The notes: generated from the sequence alone by a model not told the origin. A stretch of 64,000 nucleotides of DNA from Hippophae tibetana (GCA_037013495.1 CM072801.1:81949816-82013815); one strand, 5' to 3'. Shown: positions 1-14,900, numbered from the stretch's first letter. A program made the numbers and translations.

Positions 1-2180
1 CAACATCAAATGACCATAACTTTTAACTAGGGTATCGTAACGACTATTATAATATATCAAAATCGGAGCTCATCTCGATCCATACAATAATTGTTGGCCT
101 AGCATTGGAACCTGATATCCGTACCCAAATTCCATCTTTTACATAACTTATCGAAGGTTTGAAGATTTTTTCGTAAATTTGCGGTTTACTTACCTTCGAT
201 ATGATTCAATAGAGCTGTCAATGAGATATTGGTTCCGACAAAGGTTTCTTTATTTATTTGGTCAATAAATCTGTATTCTTCCTAAAAACGTATGGGAGCA
301 GAAAAAGAAAGGGGCTAGTTTTCAAAACTTCAAAAATACGAAAACATTTGATAAATCAGACTTCCAACATCAAATGACCATAACTTTTGACTGGGGTATC
401 GTAACGACTATTATAATATATCAAAATCGGGGCTCGTCTCGATCCATACAATATTGTTGGCCTAGCATTGGAACTTGATTTACGTACCCAAATTCCATCG
501 TTTACATAACTTATCGAGGGTTTTAAGATTTTATCGTAAATTTGCGGTTTACTTACTTTCGATTTGAATCAATAGAGCTGTCAATGAGATATTGGATCCG
601 AAAAAGGTTTCTTTATTTATTTGGTCATTAAATCTGTATTCTTCTTAAAAAACTACGGGAGTAGAAAAAGAAAGGGGCTAGTTTTCATAATTTCAAAAAT
701 AACATAACATTTGATGAATGAGACTTCCAACATCAAATGACCATAACTTTTGACTAGGGTATCGTAACGACTATTATAATATATCAAATCGGAGCTCGTC
801 TCGATCCATACAATAATTGTTGGCCTCAGAATGGAACCTGATTTCTGTACCCAAATTCCATCGCTTATATAACTTATCGAGGGTTTGAAGATTTTGTCGT
901 AAATTTCCAGTTTACTTACTTTCGATTTGAATCAAGAGAGCTGTAAATGAGATATTGGATCCGACAAAGGTTTCTTTATTTATTTGGTCATTAAATCTGT
1001 ATTCTTCCCAAAAATGTATGGGAGCAGAAAAAGAAAGGGGCTAGTTTTCATAATTTCAAACATAACAAAACATTTGATGAATGAGACTTCCAACATCAAA
1101 TGACCATAACTTTTGACTAGGGTATCGTAACGACTATTATAATATATCAAATCGAAGCTCGTCTCGATCCATACAATAATAGTTGGCCTCGGAATGGGAC
1201 TTGATTTCTGTACCCAAATTCCATCGTTTACATAACTTATCGAGGGTTTTAAGATTTTGTCATAAATTTGCGGTTTACTTACCTTCGATATGATTGAATA
1301 GAGCTGTCAATGAGATATTGGTTCCGACAAAGGTTTCTTTATTTATTTGGTCATTAACTCTGTATTCTTCCTAAAAAACTATGGGAGTAGAAAAAGAAAG
1401 GGGCAAGTTTTCAAAACTTCAAAAATACGAAAACATTTGATGAATCAGACTTCCAACATCAAATGACCATAACTTTTAACTAGGGTATCGTAACGACTAT
1501 TATAATATATCAAAATTGGAGCTCGTCTCGATCCATACAATAATTGTTGGCCTAGCATTGGAACCTCACTTCCGTACCCAAATTCCATCGTTTACATAAC
1601 TTATCGAGGGTCTGAAGATTTTGTCGTAAATTTCCGGTTTACTTACTTTCGATAAGAATCAATAGAGCTGTAAATGAGATATTGGATCCGAAAAAGGTTT
1701 CTTTATTTATTTAGTCAATAAATCTGTATTCTTCCTAAAAAACTATGGGAGGAGAAAAAGAAAGGGGCTAGTTTTCATAATTTTAAAAATAACAAAACAT
1801 TTGATGAATGAGACTTCCAACATCAAATGACCATAACTTTTGACTAGGGTATCGTAACGACTATTATAATATATCAAATCGGAGCTCGTCTCGATCCATA
1901 CAATAATTGTTGGCCTCGGAATGGGACCTGATTTCTGTAAACAAATTCCATCGTTTACATAACTTATCGAGGGTTTTAAGATTTTGTCGTAAATTTGTGG
2001 TTTACTTAACTTCGATATGATTCAATAGGACTGTCAATGAGATATTGGATCCGAGAAAAAGTTTCTTTATTTTTTGGTCATTAAATCTGTATTCTTCCTA
2101 AAAACGTATGGGAGCAGAAAAAGAAAGGGGCTTGTTTTCAAAGCTTCAAAAATACGAAAACATTTGATGAATCAGACTTC
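1..2180 (+). repeat. HOR hexamer, left copy 1
   Basis: Six monomers start at 1, 365, 728, 1091, 1454 and 1818. Each has its own signature: 1 has aactaggg with gagctcatctcg; 365 has ggggctcg, acaatattgttgg and actacggg; 728 has ggcctcagaatgg, a cgcttatata reading and caagagag; 1091 has tcgaagctcg and aatagttgg; 1454 has cctcacttccg, cgataagaatc and tttagtcaataaatc; 1818 has gtaaacaaattcc, caataggactg and gcttgttttcaaagcttc. The same order restarts at 2181, so the higher-order period here is 2180 bp. Confidence 0.93.
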
Positions 2181-4361
2181 CAACATCAAATGACCATAAC
2201 TTTTAACTAGGGTATCGTAACGACTATTATAATATATCAAAATCGGAGCTCATCTCGATCCATACAATAATTGTTGGCCTAGCATTGGAACCTGATATCC
2301 GTACCCAAATTCCATCTTTTACATAACTTATCGAGGGTTTGAAGATTTTTTCGTAAATTTGCGGTTTACTTACCTTCGATATGATTCAATAGAGCTGTCA
2401 ATGAGATATTGGTTCCGACAAAGGTTTCTTTATTTATTTGGTCAATAAATCTGTATTCTTCCTAAAAACGTATGGGAGCAGAAAAAGAAAGGGGCTAGTT
2501 TTCAAAACTTCAAAAATACGAAAACATTTGATAAATCAGACTTCCAACATCAAATGACCATAACTTTTGACTGGGGTATCGTAACGACTATTATAATATA
2601 TCAAAATCGGGGCTCGTCTCGATCCATACAATATTGTTGGCCTAGCATTGGAACTTGATTTACGTACCCAAATTCCATCGTTTACATAACTTATCGAGGG
2701 TTTTAAGATTTTATCGTAAATTTGCGGTTTACTTACTTTCGATTTGAATCAATAGAGCTGTCAATGAGATATTGGATCCGAAAAAGGTTTCTTTATTTAT
2801 TTGGTCATTAAATCTGTATTCTTCCTAAAAAACTACGGGAGTAGAAAAAGAAAGGGGCTAGTTTTCATAATTTCAAAAATAACATAACATTTGATGAATG
2901 AGACTTCCAACATCAAATGACCATAACTTTTGACTAGGGTATCGTAACGACTATTATAATATATCAAATCGGAGCTCGTCTCGATCCATACAATAATTGT
3001 TGGCCTCAGAATGGAACCTGATTTCTGTACCCAAATTCCATCGCTTACATAACTTATCGAGGGTTTGAAGATTTTGTCGTAAATTTCCAGTTTACTTACT
3101 TTCGATTTGAATCAAGAGAGCTGTAAATGAGATATTGGATCCGACAAAGGTTTCTTTATTTATTTGGTCATTAAATCTGTATTCTTCCTAAAAACGTATG
3201 GGAGCAGAAAAAGAAAGGGGCTAGTTTTCATAATTTCAAACATAACAAAACATTTGATGAATGAGACTTCCAACATCAAATGACCATAACTTTTGACTAG
3301 GGTATCGTAACGACTATTATAATATATCAAATCGAAGCTCGTCTCGATCCATACAATAATAGTTGGCCTCGGAATGCGACTTGATTTCTGTACCCAAATT
3401 CCATCGTTTACATAACTTATCGAGGGTTTTAAGATTTTGTCATAAATTTGCGGTTTACTTACCTTCGATATGATTGAATAGAGCTGTCAATGAGATATTG
3501 GTTCCGACAAAGGTTTCTTTATTTATTTGGTCATTAACTCTGTATTCTTCCTAAAAAACTATGGGAGTAGAAAAAGAAAGGGGCAAGTTTTCAAAACTTC
3601 AAAAATACGAAAACATTTGATGAATCAGACTTCCAACATCAAATGACCATAACTTTTAACTAGGGTATCGTAACGACTATTATAATATATCAAAATTGGA
3701 GCTCGTCTCGATCCATACAATAATTGTTGGCCTAGCATTGGAACCTCACTTCCGTACCCAAATTCCATCGTTTACATAACTTATCGAAGGTTTGAAGATT
3801 TTGTCGTAAATTTCCGGTTTACTTACTTTCGATAAGAATCAATAGAGCTGTAAATGAGATATTGGATCCGAAAAAGGTTTCTTTATTTATTTAGTCAATA
3901 AATCTGTATTCTTCCTAAAAAACTATGGGAGGAGAAAAAGAAAGGGGCTAGTTTTCATAATTTTAAAAATAACAAAACATTTGATGAACCAGACTTCCAA
4001 CATCAAATGACCATAACTTTTGACTGGGGTAACGTAACGACTATTATAATTTATCAAATCGGAGCTCATCTCGATCCATACAATAATTCTTGGCCTCGGA
4101 ATGGAACCTGATTTCTGTACCCAAATTCCATCGTTTACATAACTTATCGAGGGTTTGAAGATTGTGTCGTAAATTTGCGGTTTACTTACCTTCGATATGA
4201 TTCAATAGATCTGTCAATGAGATATAGGTTCCGACAAAGGTTTCTATATTTATTTGGTCATTAAATCTGTATTCTTCCTAAAAAACTATGGGAGCAGAAA
4301 AAAGAAAGAGGCTAGTTTTCATAATTTCAAAAATAACAAAACATTTGATGAATCAGACTTC
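2181..4361 (+). repeat. HOR hexamer, left copy 2, with sixth monomer replaced
   Basis: Monomers start at 2181, 2545, 2908, 3271, 3634 and 3998. The first five match those at 1-1817 almost base for base; scattered single changes include cgaaggtttg near 155 versus cgagggtttg, and actcttcttaaaa-type differences near 640. The sixth (3998) is not like 1818: it has ggggtaacg, attcttggcctcgg, gattgtgtcg, atagatctg, gatatagg, tttctatattt and an extra A in gaaaaaagaaag. The same monomer type recurs at 9814 and 14175. The replaced position marks where this HOR copy passes into a different variant order. Confidence 0.9.
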
Positions 4362-7300
4362 CAACATCAAATGACCATAACTTTTGACTGTGGTATCGTA
4401 ACGACTATTGTAATATATCAAAATCGGAGCTCATCTCAATCCATACAATAATTGTTGGCCTAGCATTGGAACCTGATTTCCGTACCCAAATTCCATCGTT
4501 TACATAACTTATCGAGGGTTTGAAGATTTTGTCGTAAATTTCCAATTTACTTACTTTCGATTTGAATCAATAGAGCTGTAAATGAGATATTGGATCCAAC
4601 AAAGCTTTCTTTATTTATTTGGTCATTAAATCTGTATTCTTCCTAAAAACGTATGGGAGCGGAAAAAGAAAGGGGCTAGTTTTCATAATTTCAAAAATAA
4701 CAAAACATTTGATGAATGAGACTTCCAACATCAAATGACCATAACTTTTGACTAGGGTATCGTAACGACTATTATAATATATCAAATCGGAGCTCGTCTC
4801 GATCCATACAATAATTGTGGGCCTCGGAATGGAACCTGATTTCTGTACCCAAATTCCATCGTTTACATAACTTATCGAGGGTTTTAAGATTTTGTCGTAA
4901 ATTTGTGGTTTACTTACCTTCGATATGATTCAATAGAACTGTCAATGAGATATTGGTTCCGAGTAAAGGTTTCTTTATTTTTTGGTCATTAAATCTGTAT
5001 TCTTCCTAAAGACGTATGGGAGCAGAAAAAGAAAGGGGCTTGTTTTCAAAGCTTCAAAAATACGAAAACATTTGATGAATCAGACTTTCAACATCAAATG
5101 ACCATAACTTTTGACTGGGGTATCGTAACGACTATTGTAATATATCAAAATCGGAGCTCGTCTCGATCCATACAATAATTGTTGGCCTAGCATTGGAACC
5201 TGATTTCCATACCCAAATTCCATCTTTTACATAACTTATCGAGGGTTTGAAGATTTTGTCTAAATTTCCGGTTTACTTACTTTCGATTTGAATCAATAGA
5301 GCTGTAAATGAGATATTGGATCCGAAAAAGGTTTCTTTATTTATTTGGTCATTAAATCTGTCTTCTTCCTAAAAACGTATGGGAGCAGAAAAAGAAAGGG
5401 GCTAGTTTTCATAATTTCAAAAATAACAAAACATTTGATGAATCAGACTTTCAACATCAAATGACCATAACTTTTGACTGGGGTATCGTAACGACTATTG
5501 TAATATATCAAAATCGGAGCTCGTCTCGATCCATACAATAATTGTTGGCCTAGCATTGGAACCTGATTTCCGTACCCAAATTCCATCGTTTACATAACTT
5601 ATCGAGGGTTTGAAGATTTTGTCGTAAATTTCCGGTTTACTTACTTTCGATTTGAATCAATAGAGCTGTAAATGAGATATTGGATCCGAAAAAGGTTTCT
5701 TTATTTATTTGGTCATTAAATCTGTATTCTTCCTAAAACACTATGGGAGCAGAAAAAGAAAGGGGCTAGTTTTCATAATTTCAAAAATAACAAAACATTT
5801 GATGAATCAGACTTTCAACATCAAATGACCATAACTTTTGACTGGGGTATCGTAACGACTATTGTAATATATCAAAATCGGAGCTCCTCTCGATCCATAC
5901 AATAATTGTTGGCCTAGCATTGGAACCTGATTTCCGTACCCAAATTCCATCGTTTACATAACTTATCGAGGGTTTGAAGATTTTGTCATAAATTTCTGGT
6001 TTACTTACTTTCGATTTCAATCAATAGAGCTGTAAATGAGATATTGGATCCGAAAAAGGTTTCTTTATTTATTTGGTCATTAAATCTGTATTCTTCCTAA
6101 AAAACTATGGGAGCAGAAAAAGAAAGGGGCTAGTTTTCAAAATTTCAAATATAACAAAACATTTGATGAATCAGACTTCCAACATCAAATGACCATAACT
6201 TTTAACTAGGGTATCGTAACGACTATTATAATATATCAAAATTGGAGCTCATCTCGATCCATACAATAATTGTTGGCCTAGCATTGGAACCTGATTTCCG
6301 TACCCAAATTCCATCTTTTACATAATTATCGAGGGTTTGAAGATTTTGTCGTAAATTTGCGGTTTACTTACCTTCGATATGATTCAATAGAGCTTTCAAT
6401 GAGATATAGGTTCCGACAAAGGTTTCTTTATTTATTTGGTCATTAACTCTGTATTCTTCCTAAAAAACTATGGGAGTAGAAAAAGAAAGGGGCAAGTTTT
6501 CAAAACTTCAAAAATACGAAAACATTTGATGAATCAGACTTCCAACATCAAATGACCATAACTTTTGACTAGGTTATCGTAACGACTATTATAATATATC
6601 GAAATCGGGGCTCGTCTCGATCCATACAATAATTGTTGGCCTAGCATTGGAACTTGATTTCCGTACCCAAATTCCATCGTTTACATAACTTATCGAGGGT
6701 TTTAAGATTTTATCGTAAATTTGCGGTTTACTTACTTTCGATTTGAATCAATAGAGCTGTCAATGAGATATTGGATCCGAAAAAGGTTTCTTTATTTATT
6801 TGGTCATTAAATCTGTATTCTTCCTAAAAAACTATGGGAGCAGAAAAAGAAAGGGGCTAGTTTTCATAATTTCAAATATAACAAAACATTTGATGAATCA
6901 GACTTCCAACATCAAATGACCATAACTTTTGACTAGGGTATCGTAACGACTATTATAATATATCAAATCGGAGCTCGTCTCGATCCATACAATAATTGTT
7001 GGCCTCGGAATGGAACCTGATTTTTGTACCCAAATTCCATCGTTTACATAACTTATCGAGGGTTTGAAGATTTTGTCGTAACTTTGCGGTTTACTTACCT
7101 TCGATATGATTCAATAGAGCTGTCAATGAGATATTGGTTCCGACAAAGGTTTCTTTATTTATTTGGTCATTAACTCTGTATTCTTCCTAAAAAACTATGG
7201 GAGTAGAAAAAGAAAGGGGCAAGTTTTCAAAACTTCAAAAATACGAAAACATTTGATGAATCAGACTTCCAACATCAAATGACCATAACTTTTAACTAGT

Positions 7301-7996
7301 GTATCGTAACGACTATTATAATATATCTAAATTGGAGCTCATCTCGATCCATACAATAATTGTTGGCCTAGCATTGGAACCTGATTTCCGTACCCAAATT
7401 CCATCTTTTACACAATTATCGAGGGTTTGAAGATTTTGTCGTAAATTTGCGGTTTACTTACCTTCGATATGATTCAATAGAGCTGTCAATGAGATATAGG
7501 TTCCGACAAAGGTTTCTTTATTTATTTGGTCATTAACTCTGTATTCTTCCTAAAAGACTATGGGAGTAGAAAAAGAAAGGGGCAAGTTTTCAAAACTTCA
7601 AAAATTAGAAAACATTTGATGAATCAGACTTCCAACATCAAATGACCATAACTTTTGACTGGGGTATCGTAACGACTATTATAATATATCAAAATCGGGG
7701 CTCGTCTCGATCCATACAATAATTGTTGGCCTAGCATTGGAACTTGATTTCCGTACCCAAATTCCATCGTTTACATAACTTATCGAGGGTTTTAAGATTT
7801 TATCGTAAATTTGCGGTTTACTTACTTTCGATTTGAATCAATAGAGCTGTCAATGAGATATTGGATCCGAAAAAGGTTTCTTTATTTATTTGGTCATTAA
7901 ATCTGTATTCTTCCTAAAAAACTATGGGAGGAGAAAAAGAAAGGGGCTAGTTTTCATAATTTCAAAAATAACAAAACATTTGATGAATGAGACTTC
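4362..7996 (+). repeat. Ten-monomer mosaic block
   Basis: Monomers start at 4362, 4726, 5089, 5452, 5816, 6180, 6543, 6907, 7270 and 7633. 4362 has gactgtgg and ctcatctcaatcc; 4726 has aattgtgggcctcgg and ttccgagtaaagg; 5452 ends with taaaacactatggg; 5816 has aatttctgg. 5089, 5452 and 5816 are close relatives (agcattgg, attgtaatatatc). 6180 and 7270 are the aattggagctcatc / cataattatcg type; 6543 and 7633 are the ggggctcg type. 6907 looks chimeric: its first half (tttttgtaccc) resembles 10905 and its second half (gtaactttgcgg, taactctg) resembles 11268. Confidence 0.88.
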
Positions 7997-10900
7997 CAAC
8001 ATCAAATGACCATAACTTTTGACTAGGGTATCGTAACGACTATTATAATATATCAAATCGGAGCTCGTCTCGATCCATACAATAATTGTTGGCCTCGGAA
8101 TGGGACCTGATTTCTGTAAACAAATTCCATCGTTTACATAACTTATCGAGGGTTTTAAGATTTTGTCGTAAATTTGTGGTTTACTTAACTTCGATATGAT
8201 TCAATAGGACTGTCAATGAGATATTGGTTCCGAGAAAAGGTTTCTTTATTTTTTGGTCATTAAATCTGTATTCTTCCTAAAATCGTATGGGAGCAGAAAA
8301 AGAAAGGGGCTTGTTTTCAAAGCTTCAAAAATACGAAAACATTTGATGAATCAGACTTCCAACATCAAATGACCATAACTTTTAACTAGGGTATCGTAAC
8401 GACTATTATAATATATCAAAATCGGAGCTAATCTCGATCCATACAATAATTGTTGGCCTAGCATTGGAACCTGATTTCCGTACCCAAATTCCATCTTTTA
8501 CATAACTTATCGAGGGTTTGAAGATTTTGTCGTAAATTTGCGGTTTACTTACCTTCGATATGATTCAATAGAGCTGTCAATGAGATATTGGTTCCGACAA
8601 AGGTTTCTTTATTTATTTGGTCAATAAATCTGTATTCTTCCTAAAAACGTATGGGAGCAGAAAAAGAAAGGGGCTAGTTTTCAAAACTTCAAAAATACGA
8701 AAACATTTGATGAATCAGACTTCCAACATCAAATGACCATAACTTTTGACTGGGGTATCGTAACGACTATTATAATATATCAAAATCGGGGCTCGTCTCG
8801 ATCCATACAATATTGTTGGCCTAGCATTGGAACTTGATTTACGTACCCAAATTCCATCGTTTACATAACATATCGAGGGTTTTAAGATTTTATCGTAAAT
8901 TTGCGGTTTACTTACTTTCGATTTGAATCAATAGAGCTGTCAATGAGATATTGGATCCGAAAAAGGTTTCTTTATTTATTTGGTCATTAAATCTGTATTC
9001 TTCCTAAAAAACTACGGAAGTAGAAAAAGAAAGGGGCTAGTTTTCATAATTTCAAAAATAACATAACATTTGATGAATGAGACTTCCAACATCAAATGAC
9101 CATAACTTTTGACTAGGGTATCGTAACGACTATTATAATATATCAAATCGGAGCTCGTCTCGATCCATACAATAATTGTTGGCCTCAGAATGGAACCTGA
9201 TTTCTGTACCCAAATTCCATCGCTTACATAACTTATCGAGGGTTTTAAGATTTTGTCATAAATTTGCGGTTTACTTACCTTCGATATGATTGAATAGAGC
9301 TGTCAATGAGATATTGGTTCCGACAAAGGTTTCTTTATTTATTTGGTCATTAACTCTGTATTCTTCCTAAAAAACTATGGGAGTAGAAAAAGAAAGGGGC
9401 AAGTTTTCAAAACATCAAAAATACGAAAACATTTGATGAATCAGACTTCCAACATCAAATGACCATAACTTTTAACTAGGGTATCGTAACGACTATTATA
9501 ATATATCAAAATTGGAGCTCGTCTCGATCCATACAATAATTGTTGGCCTAGCATTGGAACCTCACTTCCGTACCCAAATTCCATCGTTTACATAACTTAT
9601 CGAGGGTTTGAAGATTTTGTCGTAAATTTCCGGTTTACTTACTTTCGATAAGAATCAATAGAGCTGTAAATGAGATATTGGATCCGAAAAAGGTTTCTTT
9701 ATTTATTTAGTCAATAAATCTGTATTCTTCCTAAAAAACTATGGGAGGAGAAAAAGAAAGGGGCTAGTTTTCATAATTTTAAAAATAACAAAACATTTGA
9801 TGAACCAGACTTCCAACATCAAATGACCATAACTTTTGACTGGGGTAACGTAACGACTATTATAATATATCAAATCGGAGCTCATCTCGATCCATACAAT
9901 AATTCTTGGCCTCGGAATGGAACCTGATTTCTGTACCCAAATTCCATCGTTGACATAACTTATCGAGGGTTTGAAGATTGTGTCGTAAATTTGCGGTTTA
10001 CTTACCTTCGATATGATTCAATAGATCTGTCAATGAGATATAGGTTTCGACAAAGGTTTCTATATTTATTTGGTCATTAAATTTGTATTCTTCCTAAAAA
10101 ACTATGGGAGCAGAAAAAAGAAAGAGGCTAGTTTTCAAAATTTCAAATATAACAAAACATTTGATGAATCAGACTTCCAACATCAAATGACCATAACTTT
10201 TAACTAGGGTATCGTAACGACTATTATAATATATCAAAATTGGAGCTCATCTCGATCCATACAATAATTGTTGGCCTAGCATTGGAACCTGATTTCCGTA
10301 CCCAAATTCCATCTTTTACATAATTATCGAGGGTTTGAAGATTTTGTCGTAAATTTGCGGTTTACTTACCTTCGATATGATTCAATAGAGCTTTCAATGA
10401 GATATAGGTTCCGACAAAGGTTTCTTTATTTATTTGGTCATTAACTCTGTATTCTTCCTAAAAAACTATGGGAGTAGAAAAAGAAAGGGGCAAGTTTTCA
10501 AAACTTCAAAAATACGAAAACATTTGATGAATCAGACTTCCAACATCAAATGACCATAACTTTTGACTAGGTTATCGTAACGACTATTATAATATATCGA
10601 AATCGGGGCTCGTCTCGATCCATACAATAATTGTTGGCCTAGCATTGGAACTTGATTTCCGTACCCAAATTCCATCGTTTACATAACTTATCGAGGGTTT
10701 TAAGATTTTATCGTAAATTTGCGGTTTACTTACTTTCGATTTGAATCAATAGAGCTGTCAATGAGATATTGGATCCGAAAAAGGTTTCTTTATTTATTTG
10801 GTCATTAAATCTGCATTCTTCCTAAAAAACTATGGGAGCAGAAAAAGAAAGGGGCTAGTTTTCATAATTTCAAATATAACAAAACATTTGATGAATCAGA

Positions 10901-11994
10901 CTTCCAACATCAAATGACCATAACTTTTGACTGGGGTATCGTAACGACTATTATAATATATCAAATCGGAGCTCGTCTCGATCCATACAATAATTGTTGG
11001 CCTCGGAATGGAACCTGATTTTTGTACCCAAATTCCATCGTTTACATAACTTATCGAGGGTTTGAAGATTTTGTCTTAAATTTGCGGTTTATTTTCCTTC
11101 GATATGATTCAATAGAGCGGTCAATGAGATCATGGTTCCGACAAAGGTTTCTTTATTTATTTGGTCATTAAATCTGTATTCTTCCTAAAAAACTATGGGA
11201 GCAGAAAAAGAAAGGGGCTAGTTTTCATAATTTAAAAAATAACAAAACATTTGATGAATGAGACTTCCAACATCAAATGACCATAACTTTTGACTAGGGT
11301 ATCGTAACTACTATTATAATATATCAAAATCGGAGCTCGTCTCGATCCATACAAAAATGTTGGCCTCGGAATGGGACCTGATTTCTGTACCCAAATTCCA
11401 TCATTTACATAACTTATCGAGGGTTTTAAGATTTTGTCGTAACTTTGCGGTTTACTTACCTTCGATATGATTCAATAGAGCTGTCAATGAGATATTGGTT
11501 CCGACAAAGGTTTCTTTATTTATTTGGTCATTAACTCTGTATTCTTCCTAAAAAACTATGGGAGTAGAAAAAGAAAGGGGCAAGTTTTCAAAACTTCAAA
11601 AATACGAAAACATTTGATGAATCAGACTTCCAACATCAAATGACCATAACTTTTGACTGGGGTATCGTAACGACTATTATAATATATCAAAATCGGGGCT
11701 CGTCTCGATCCATACAATAATTGTTGGCCTAGCATTGGAACTTGATTTCCGTACCCAAATTCCATCGTTTACATAACTTATCGAGGGTTTTAAGATTTTA
11801 TCGTAAATTTGCGGTTTACTTACTTTCGATTTGAATCAATAGAGCTGTCAATGAGATATTGGATCCGAAAAAGGTTTCTTTATTTATTTGGTCATTAAAT
11901 CTGTATTCTTCCTAAAAAACTATGGGAGGAGAAAAAGAAACAGGCTAGTTTTCATAATTTCAAAAATAACAAAACATTTGATGAATGAGACTTC
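7997..11994 (+). repeat. Eleven-monomer block: shortened copy of the 1818-7996 order
   Basis: Monomers start at 7997, 8360, 8724, 9087, 9450, 9814, 10178, 10541, 10905, 11268 and 11631. 7997, 8360 and 8724 match 1818, 2181 and 2545. 9087 is a chimera of the 2908 and 3271 types and 9814 a chimera of the 3998 and 5816 types, so monomers are missing relative to 1818-7996. 10178 and 10541 match 6180 and 6543; 11631 matches 7633. The pair 10905 and 11268 (gatcatgg, then acaaaaatgttgg) is the full form of what is fused in 6907. The next block restarts at 11995, 3,998 bp after 7997. Confidence 0.87.
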
Positions 11995-14900
11995 CAACAT
12001 CAAATGACCATAACTTTTGACTAGGGTATCGTAACGACTATTATAATATATCAAATCGGAGCTCGTCTCGATCCATACAATAATTGTTGGCCTCGGAATG
12101 GGACCTGATTTCTGTAAACAAATTCCATCGTTTACATAACTTATCGAGGGTTTTAAGATTTTGTCGTAAATTTGTGGTTTACTTAACTTCGATATGATTC
12201 AATAGGACTGTCAATGAGATATTGGTTCCGAGAAAAGGTTTCTTTATTTTTTGGTCATTAAATCTGTATTCTTCCTAAAATCGTATGGGAGCAGAAAAAG
12301 AAAGGGGCTTGTTTTCAAAGCTTCAAAAATACGAAAACATTTGATGAATCAGACTTCCAACATCAAATGACCATAACTTTTAACTAGGGTATCGTAACGA
12401 CTATTATAATATATCAAAATCGGAGCTCATCTCGATCCATACAATAATTGTTGGCCTAGCATTGGAACCTGATTTCCGTACCCAAATTCCATCTTTTACA
12501 TAACTTATCGAGGGTTTGAAGATTTTGTCGTAAATTTGCGGTTTACTTACCTTCGATATGATTCAATAGAGCTGTCAATGAGATATTGGTTCCGACAAAG
12601 GTTTCTTTATTTATTTGGTCAATAAATCTGTATTCTTCCTAAAAACGTATGGGAGCAGAAAAAGAAAGGGGCTAGTTTTCAAAACTTCAAAAATACGAAA
12701 ACATTTGATGAATCAGACTTCCAACATCAAATGACCATAACTTTTGACTGGGGTATCGTAACGACTATTATAATATATCAAAATCGGGGCTCGTCTCGAT
12801 CCATACAATATTGTTGGCCTAGCATTGGAACTTGATTTACGTACCCAAATTCCATCGTTTACATAACATATCGAGGGTTTTAAGATTTTATCGTAAATTT
12901 GCGGTTTACTTACTTTCGATTTGAATCGATAGAGCTGTCAATGAGATATTGGATCCGAAAAAGGTTTCTTTATTTATTTGGTCATTAAATCTGTATTCTT
13001 CCTAAAAAACTACGGGAGTAGAAAAAGAAAGGGGCTAGTTTTCATAATTTCAAAAATAACATAACATTTGATGAATGAGACTTCCAACATCAAATGACCA
13101 TAACTTTTGACTAGGGTATCGTAACGACTATTATAATATATCAAATCGGAGCTCGTCTCGATCCATACAATAATTGTTGGCCTCAGAATGGAACCTGATT
13201 TCTGTACCCAAATTCCATCGCTTACATAACTTATCGAGGGTTTGAAGATTTTGTCGTAAATTTCCAGTTTACTTACTTTCGATTTGAATCAAGAGAGCTG
13301 TAAATGAGATATTGGATCCGACAAAGGTTTCTTTATTTATTTGGTCATTAAATCTGTATTCTTCCTAAAAACGTATGGGAGCAGAAAAAGAAAGGGGCTA
13401 GTTTTCATAATTTCAAACATAACAAAACATTTGATGAATGAGACTTCCAACATCAAATGACCATAACTTTTGACTAGGGTATCGTAACGACTATTATAAT
13501 ATATCAAATCGAAGCTCGTCTCGATCCATACAATAATAGTTGGCCTCGGAATGGGACTTGATTTCTGTACCCAAATTCCATCGTTTACATAACTTATCGA
13601 GGGTTTTAAGATTTTGTCATAAATTTGCGGTTTACTTACCTTCGATATGATTGAATAGAGCTGTCAATGAGATATTGGTTCCGACAAAGGTTTCTTTATT
13701 TATTTGGTCATTAACTCTGTATTCTTCCTAAAAAACTATGGGAGTAGAAAAAGAAAGGGGCAAGTTTTCAAAACATCAAAAATACGAAAACATTTGATGA
13801 ATCAGACTTCCAACATCAAATGACCATAACTTTTAACTAGGGTATCGTAACGACTATTATAATATATCAAAATTGGAGCTCGTCTCGATCCATACAATAA
13901 TTGTTGGCCTAGCATTGGAACCTCACTTCCGTACCCAAATTCCATCGTTTACATAACTTATCGAGGGTTTGAAGATTTTGTCGTAAATTTCCGGTTTACT
14001 TACTTTCGATAAGAATCAATAGAGCTGTAAATGAGATATTGGATCCGAAAAAGGTTTCTTTATTTATTTAGTCAATAAATCTGTATTCTTCCTAAAAAAC
14101 TATGGGAGGAGAAAAAGAAAGGGGCTAGTTTTCATAATTTTAAAAATAACAAAACATTTGATGAACCAGACTTCCAACATCAAATGACCATAACTTTTGA
14201 CTGGGGTAACGTAACGACTATTATAATATATCAAATCGGAGCTCATCTCGATCCATACAATAATTCTTGGCCTCGGAATGGAACCTGATTTCTGTACCCA
14301 AATTCCATCGTTTACATAACTTATCGAGGGTTTGAAGATTGTGTCGTAAATTTGCGGTTTACTTACCTTCGATATGATTCAATAGATCTGTCAATGAGAT
14401 ATAGGTTCCGACAAAGGTTTCTATATTTATTTGGTCATTAAATTTGTATTCTTCCTAAAAAACTATGGGAGCAGAAAAAAGAAAGAGGCTAGTTTTCATA
14501 ATTTCAAAAATAACAAAACATTTGATGAATCAGACTTCCAACATCAAATGACCATAACTTTTGACTGTGGTATCGTAACGACTATTGTAATATATCAAAA
14601 TCGGAGCTCATCTCAATCCATACAATAATTGTTGGCCTAGCATTGGAACCTGATTTCCGTACCCAAATTCCATCGTTTACATAACTTATCGAGGGTTTGA
14701 AGATTTTGTCGTAAATTTCCAGTTTACTTACTTTCGATTTGAATCAATAGAGCTGTAAATGAGATATTGGATCCAACAAAGCTTTCTTTATTTATTTGGT
14801 CATTAAATCTGTATTCTTCCTAAAAACGTATAGGAGCAGAAAAAGAAAGGGGCTAGTTTTCATAATTTCAAAAATAACAAAACATTTGATGAATGAGACT

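Noticed and set aside
4254..4451. 65-codon + strand open frame, repeated at 14431, 16250, 27193, 29373, 33370, 35550, 37730, 41000, 41727, 43906, 47540, 49721, 51902 and 54083
   Set aside because: It starts at TTG, not ATG, exists only in monomers where an extra A in gaaaaaagaaag (or gaacaaagaaag) opens the frame, and recurs at HOR spacing. It is a property of one monomer variant, not a gene.
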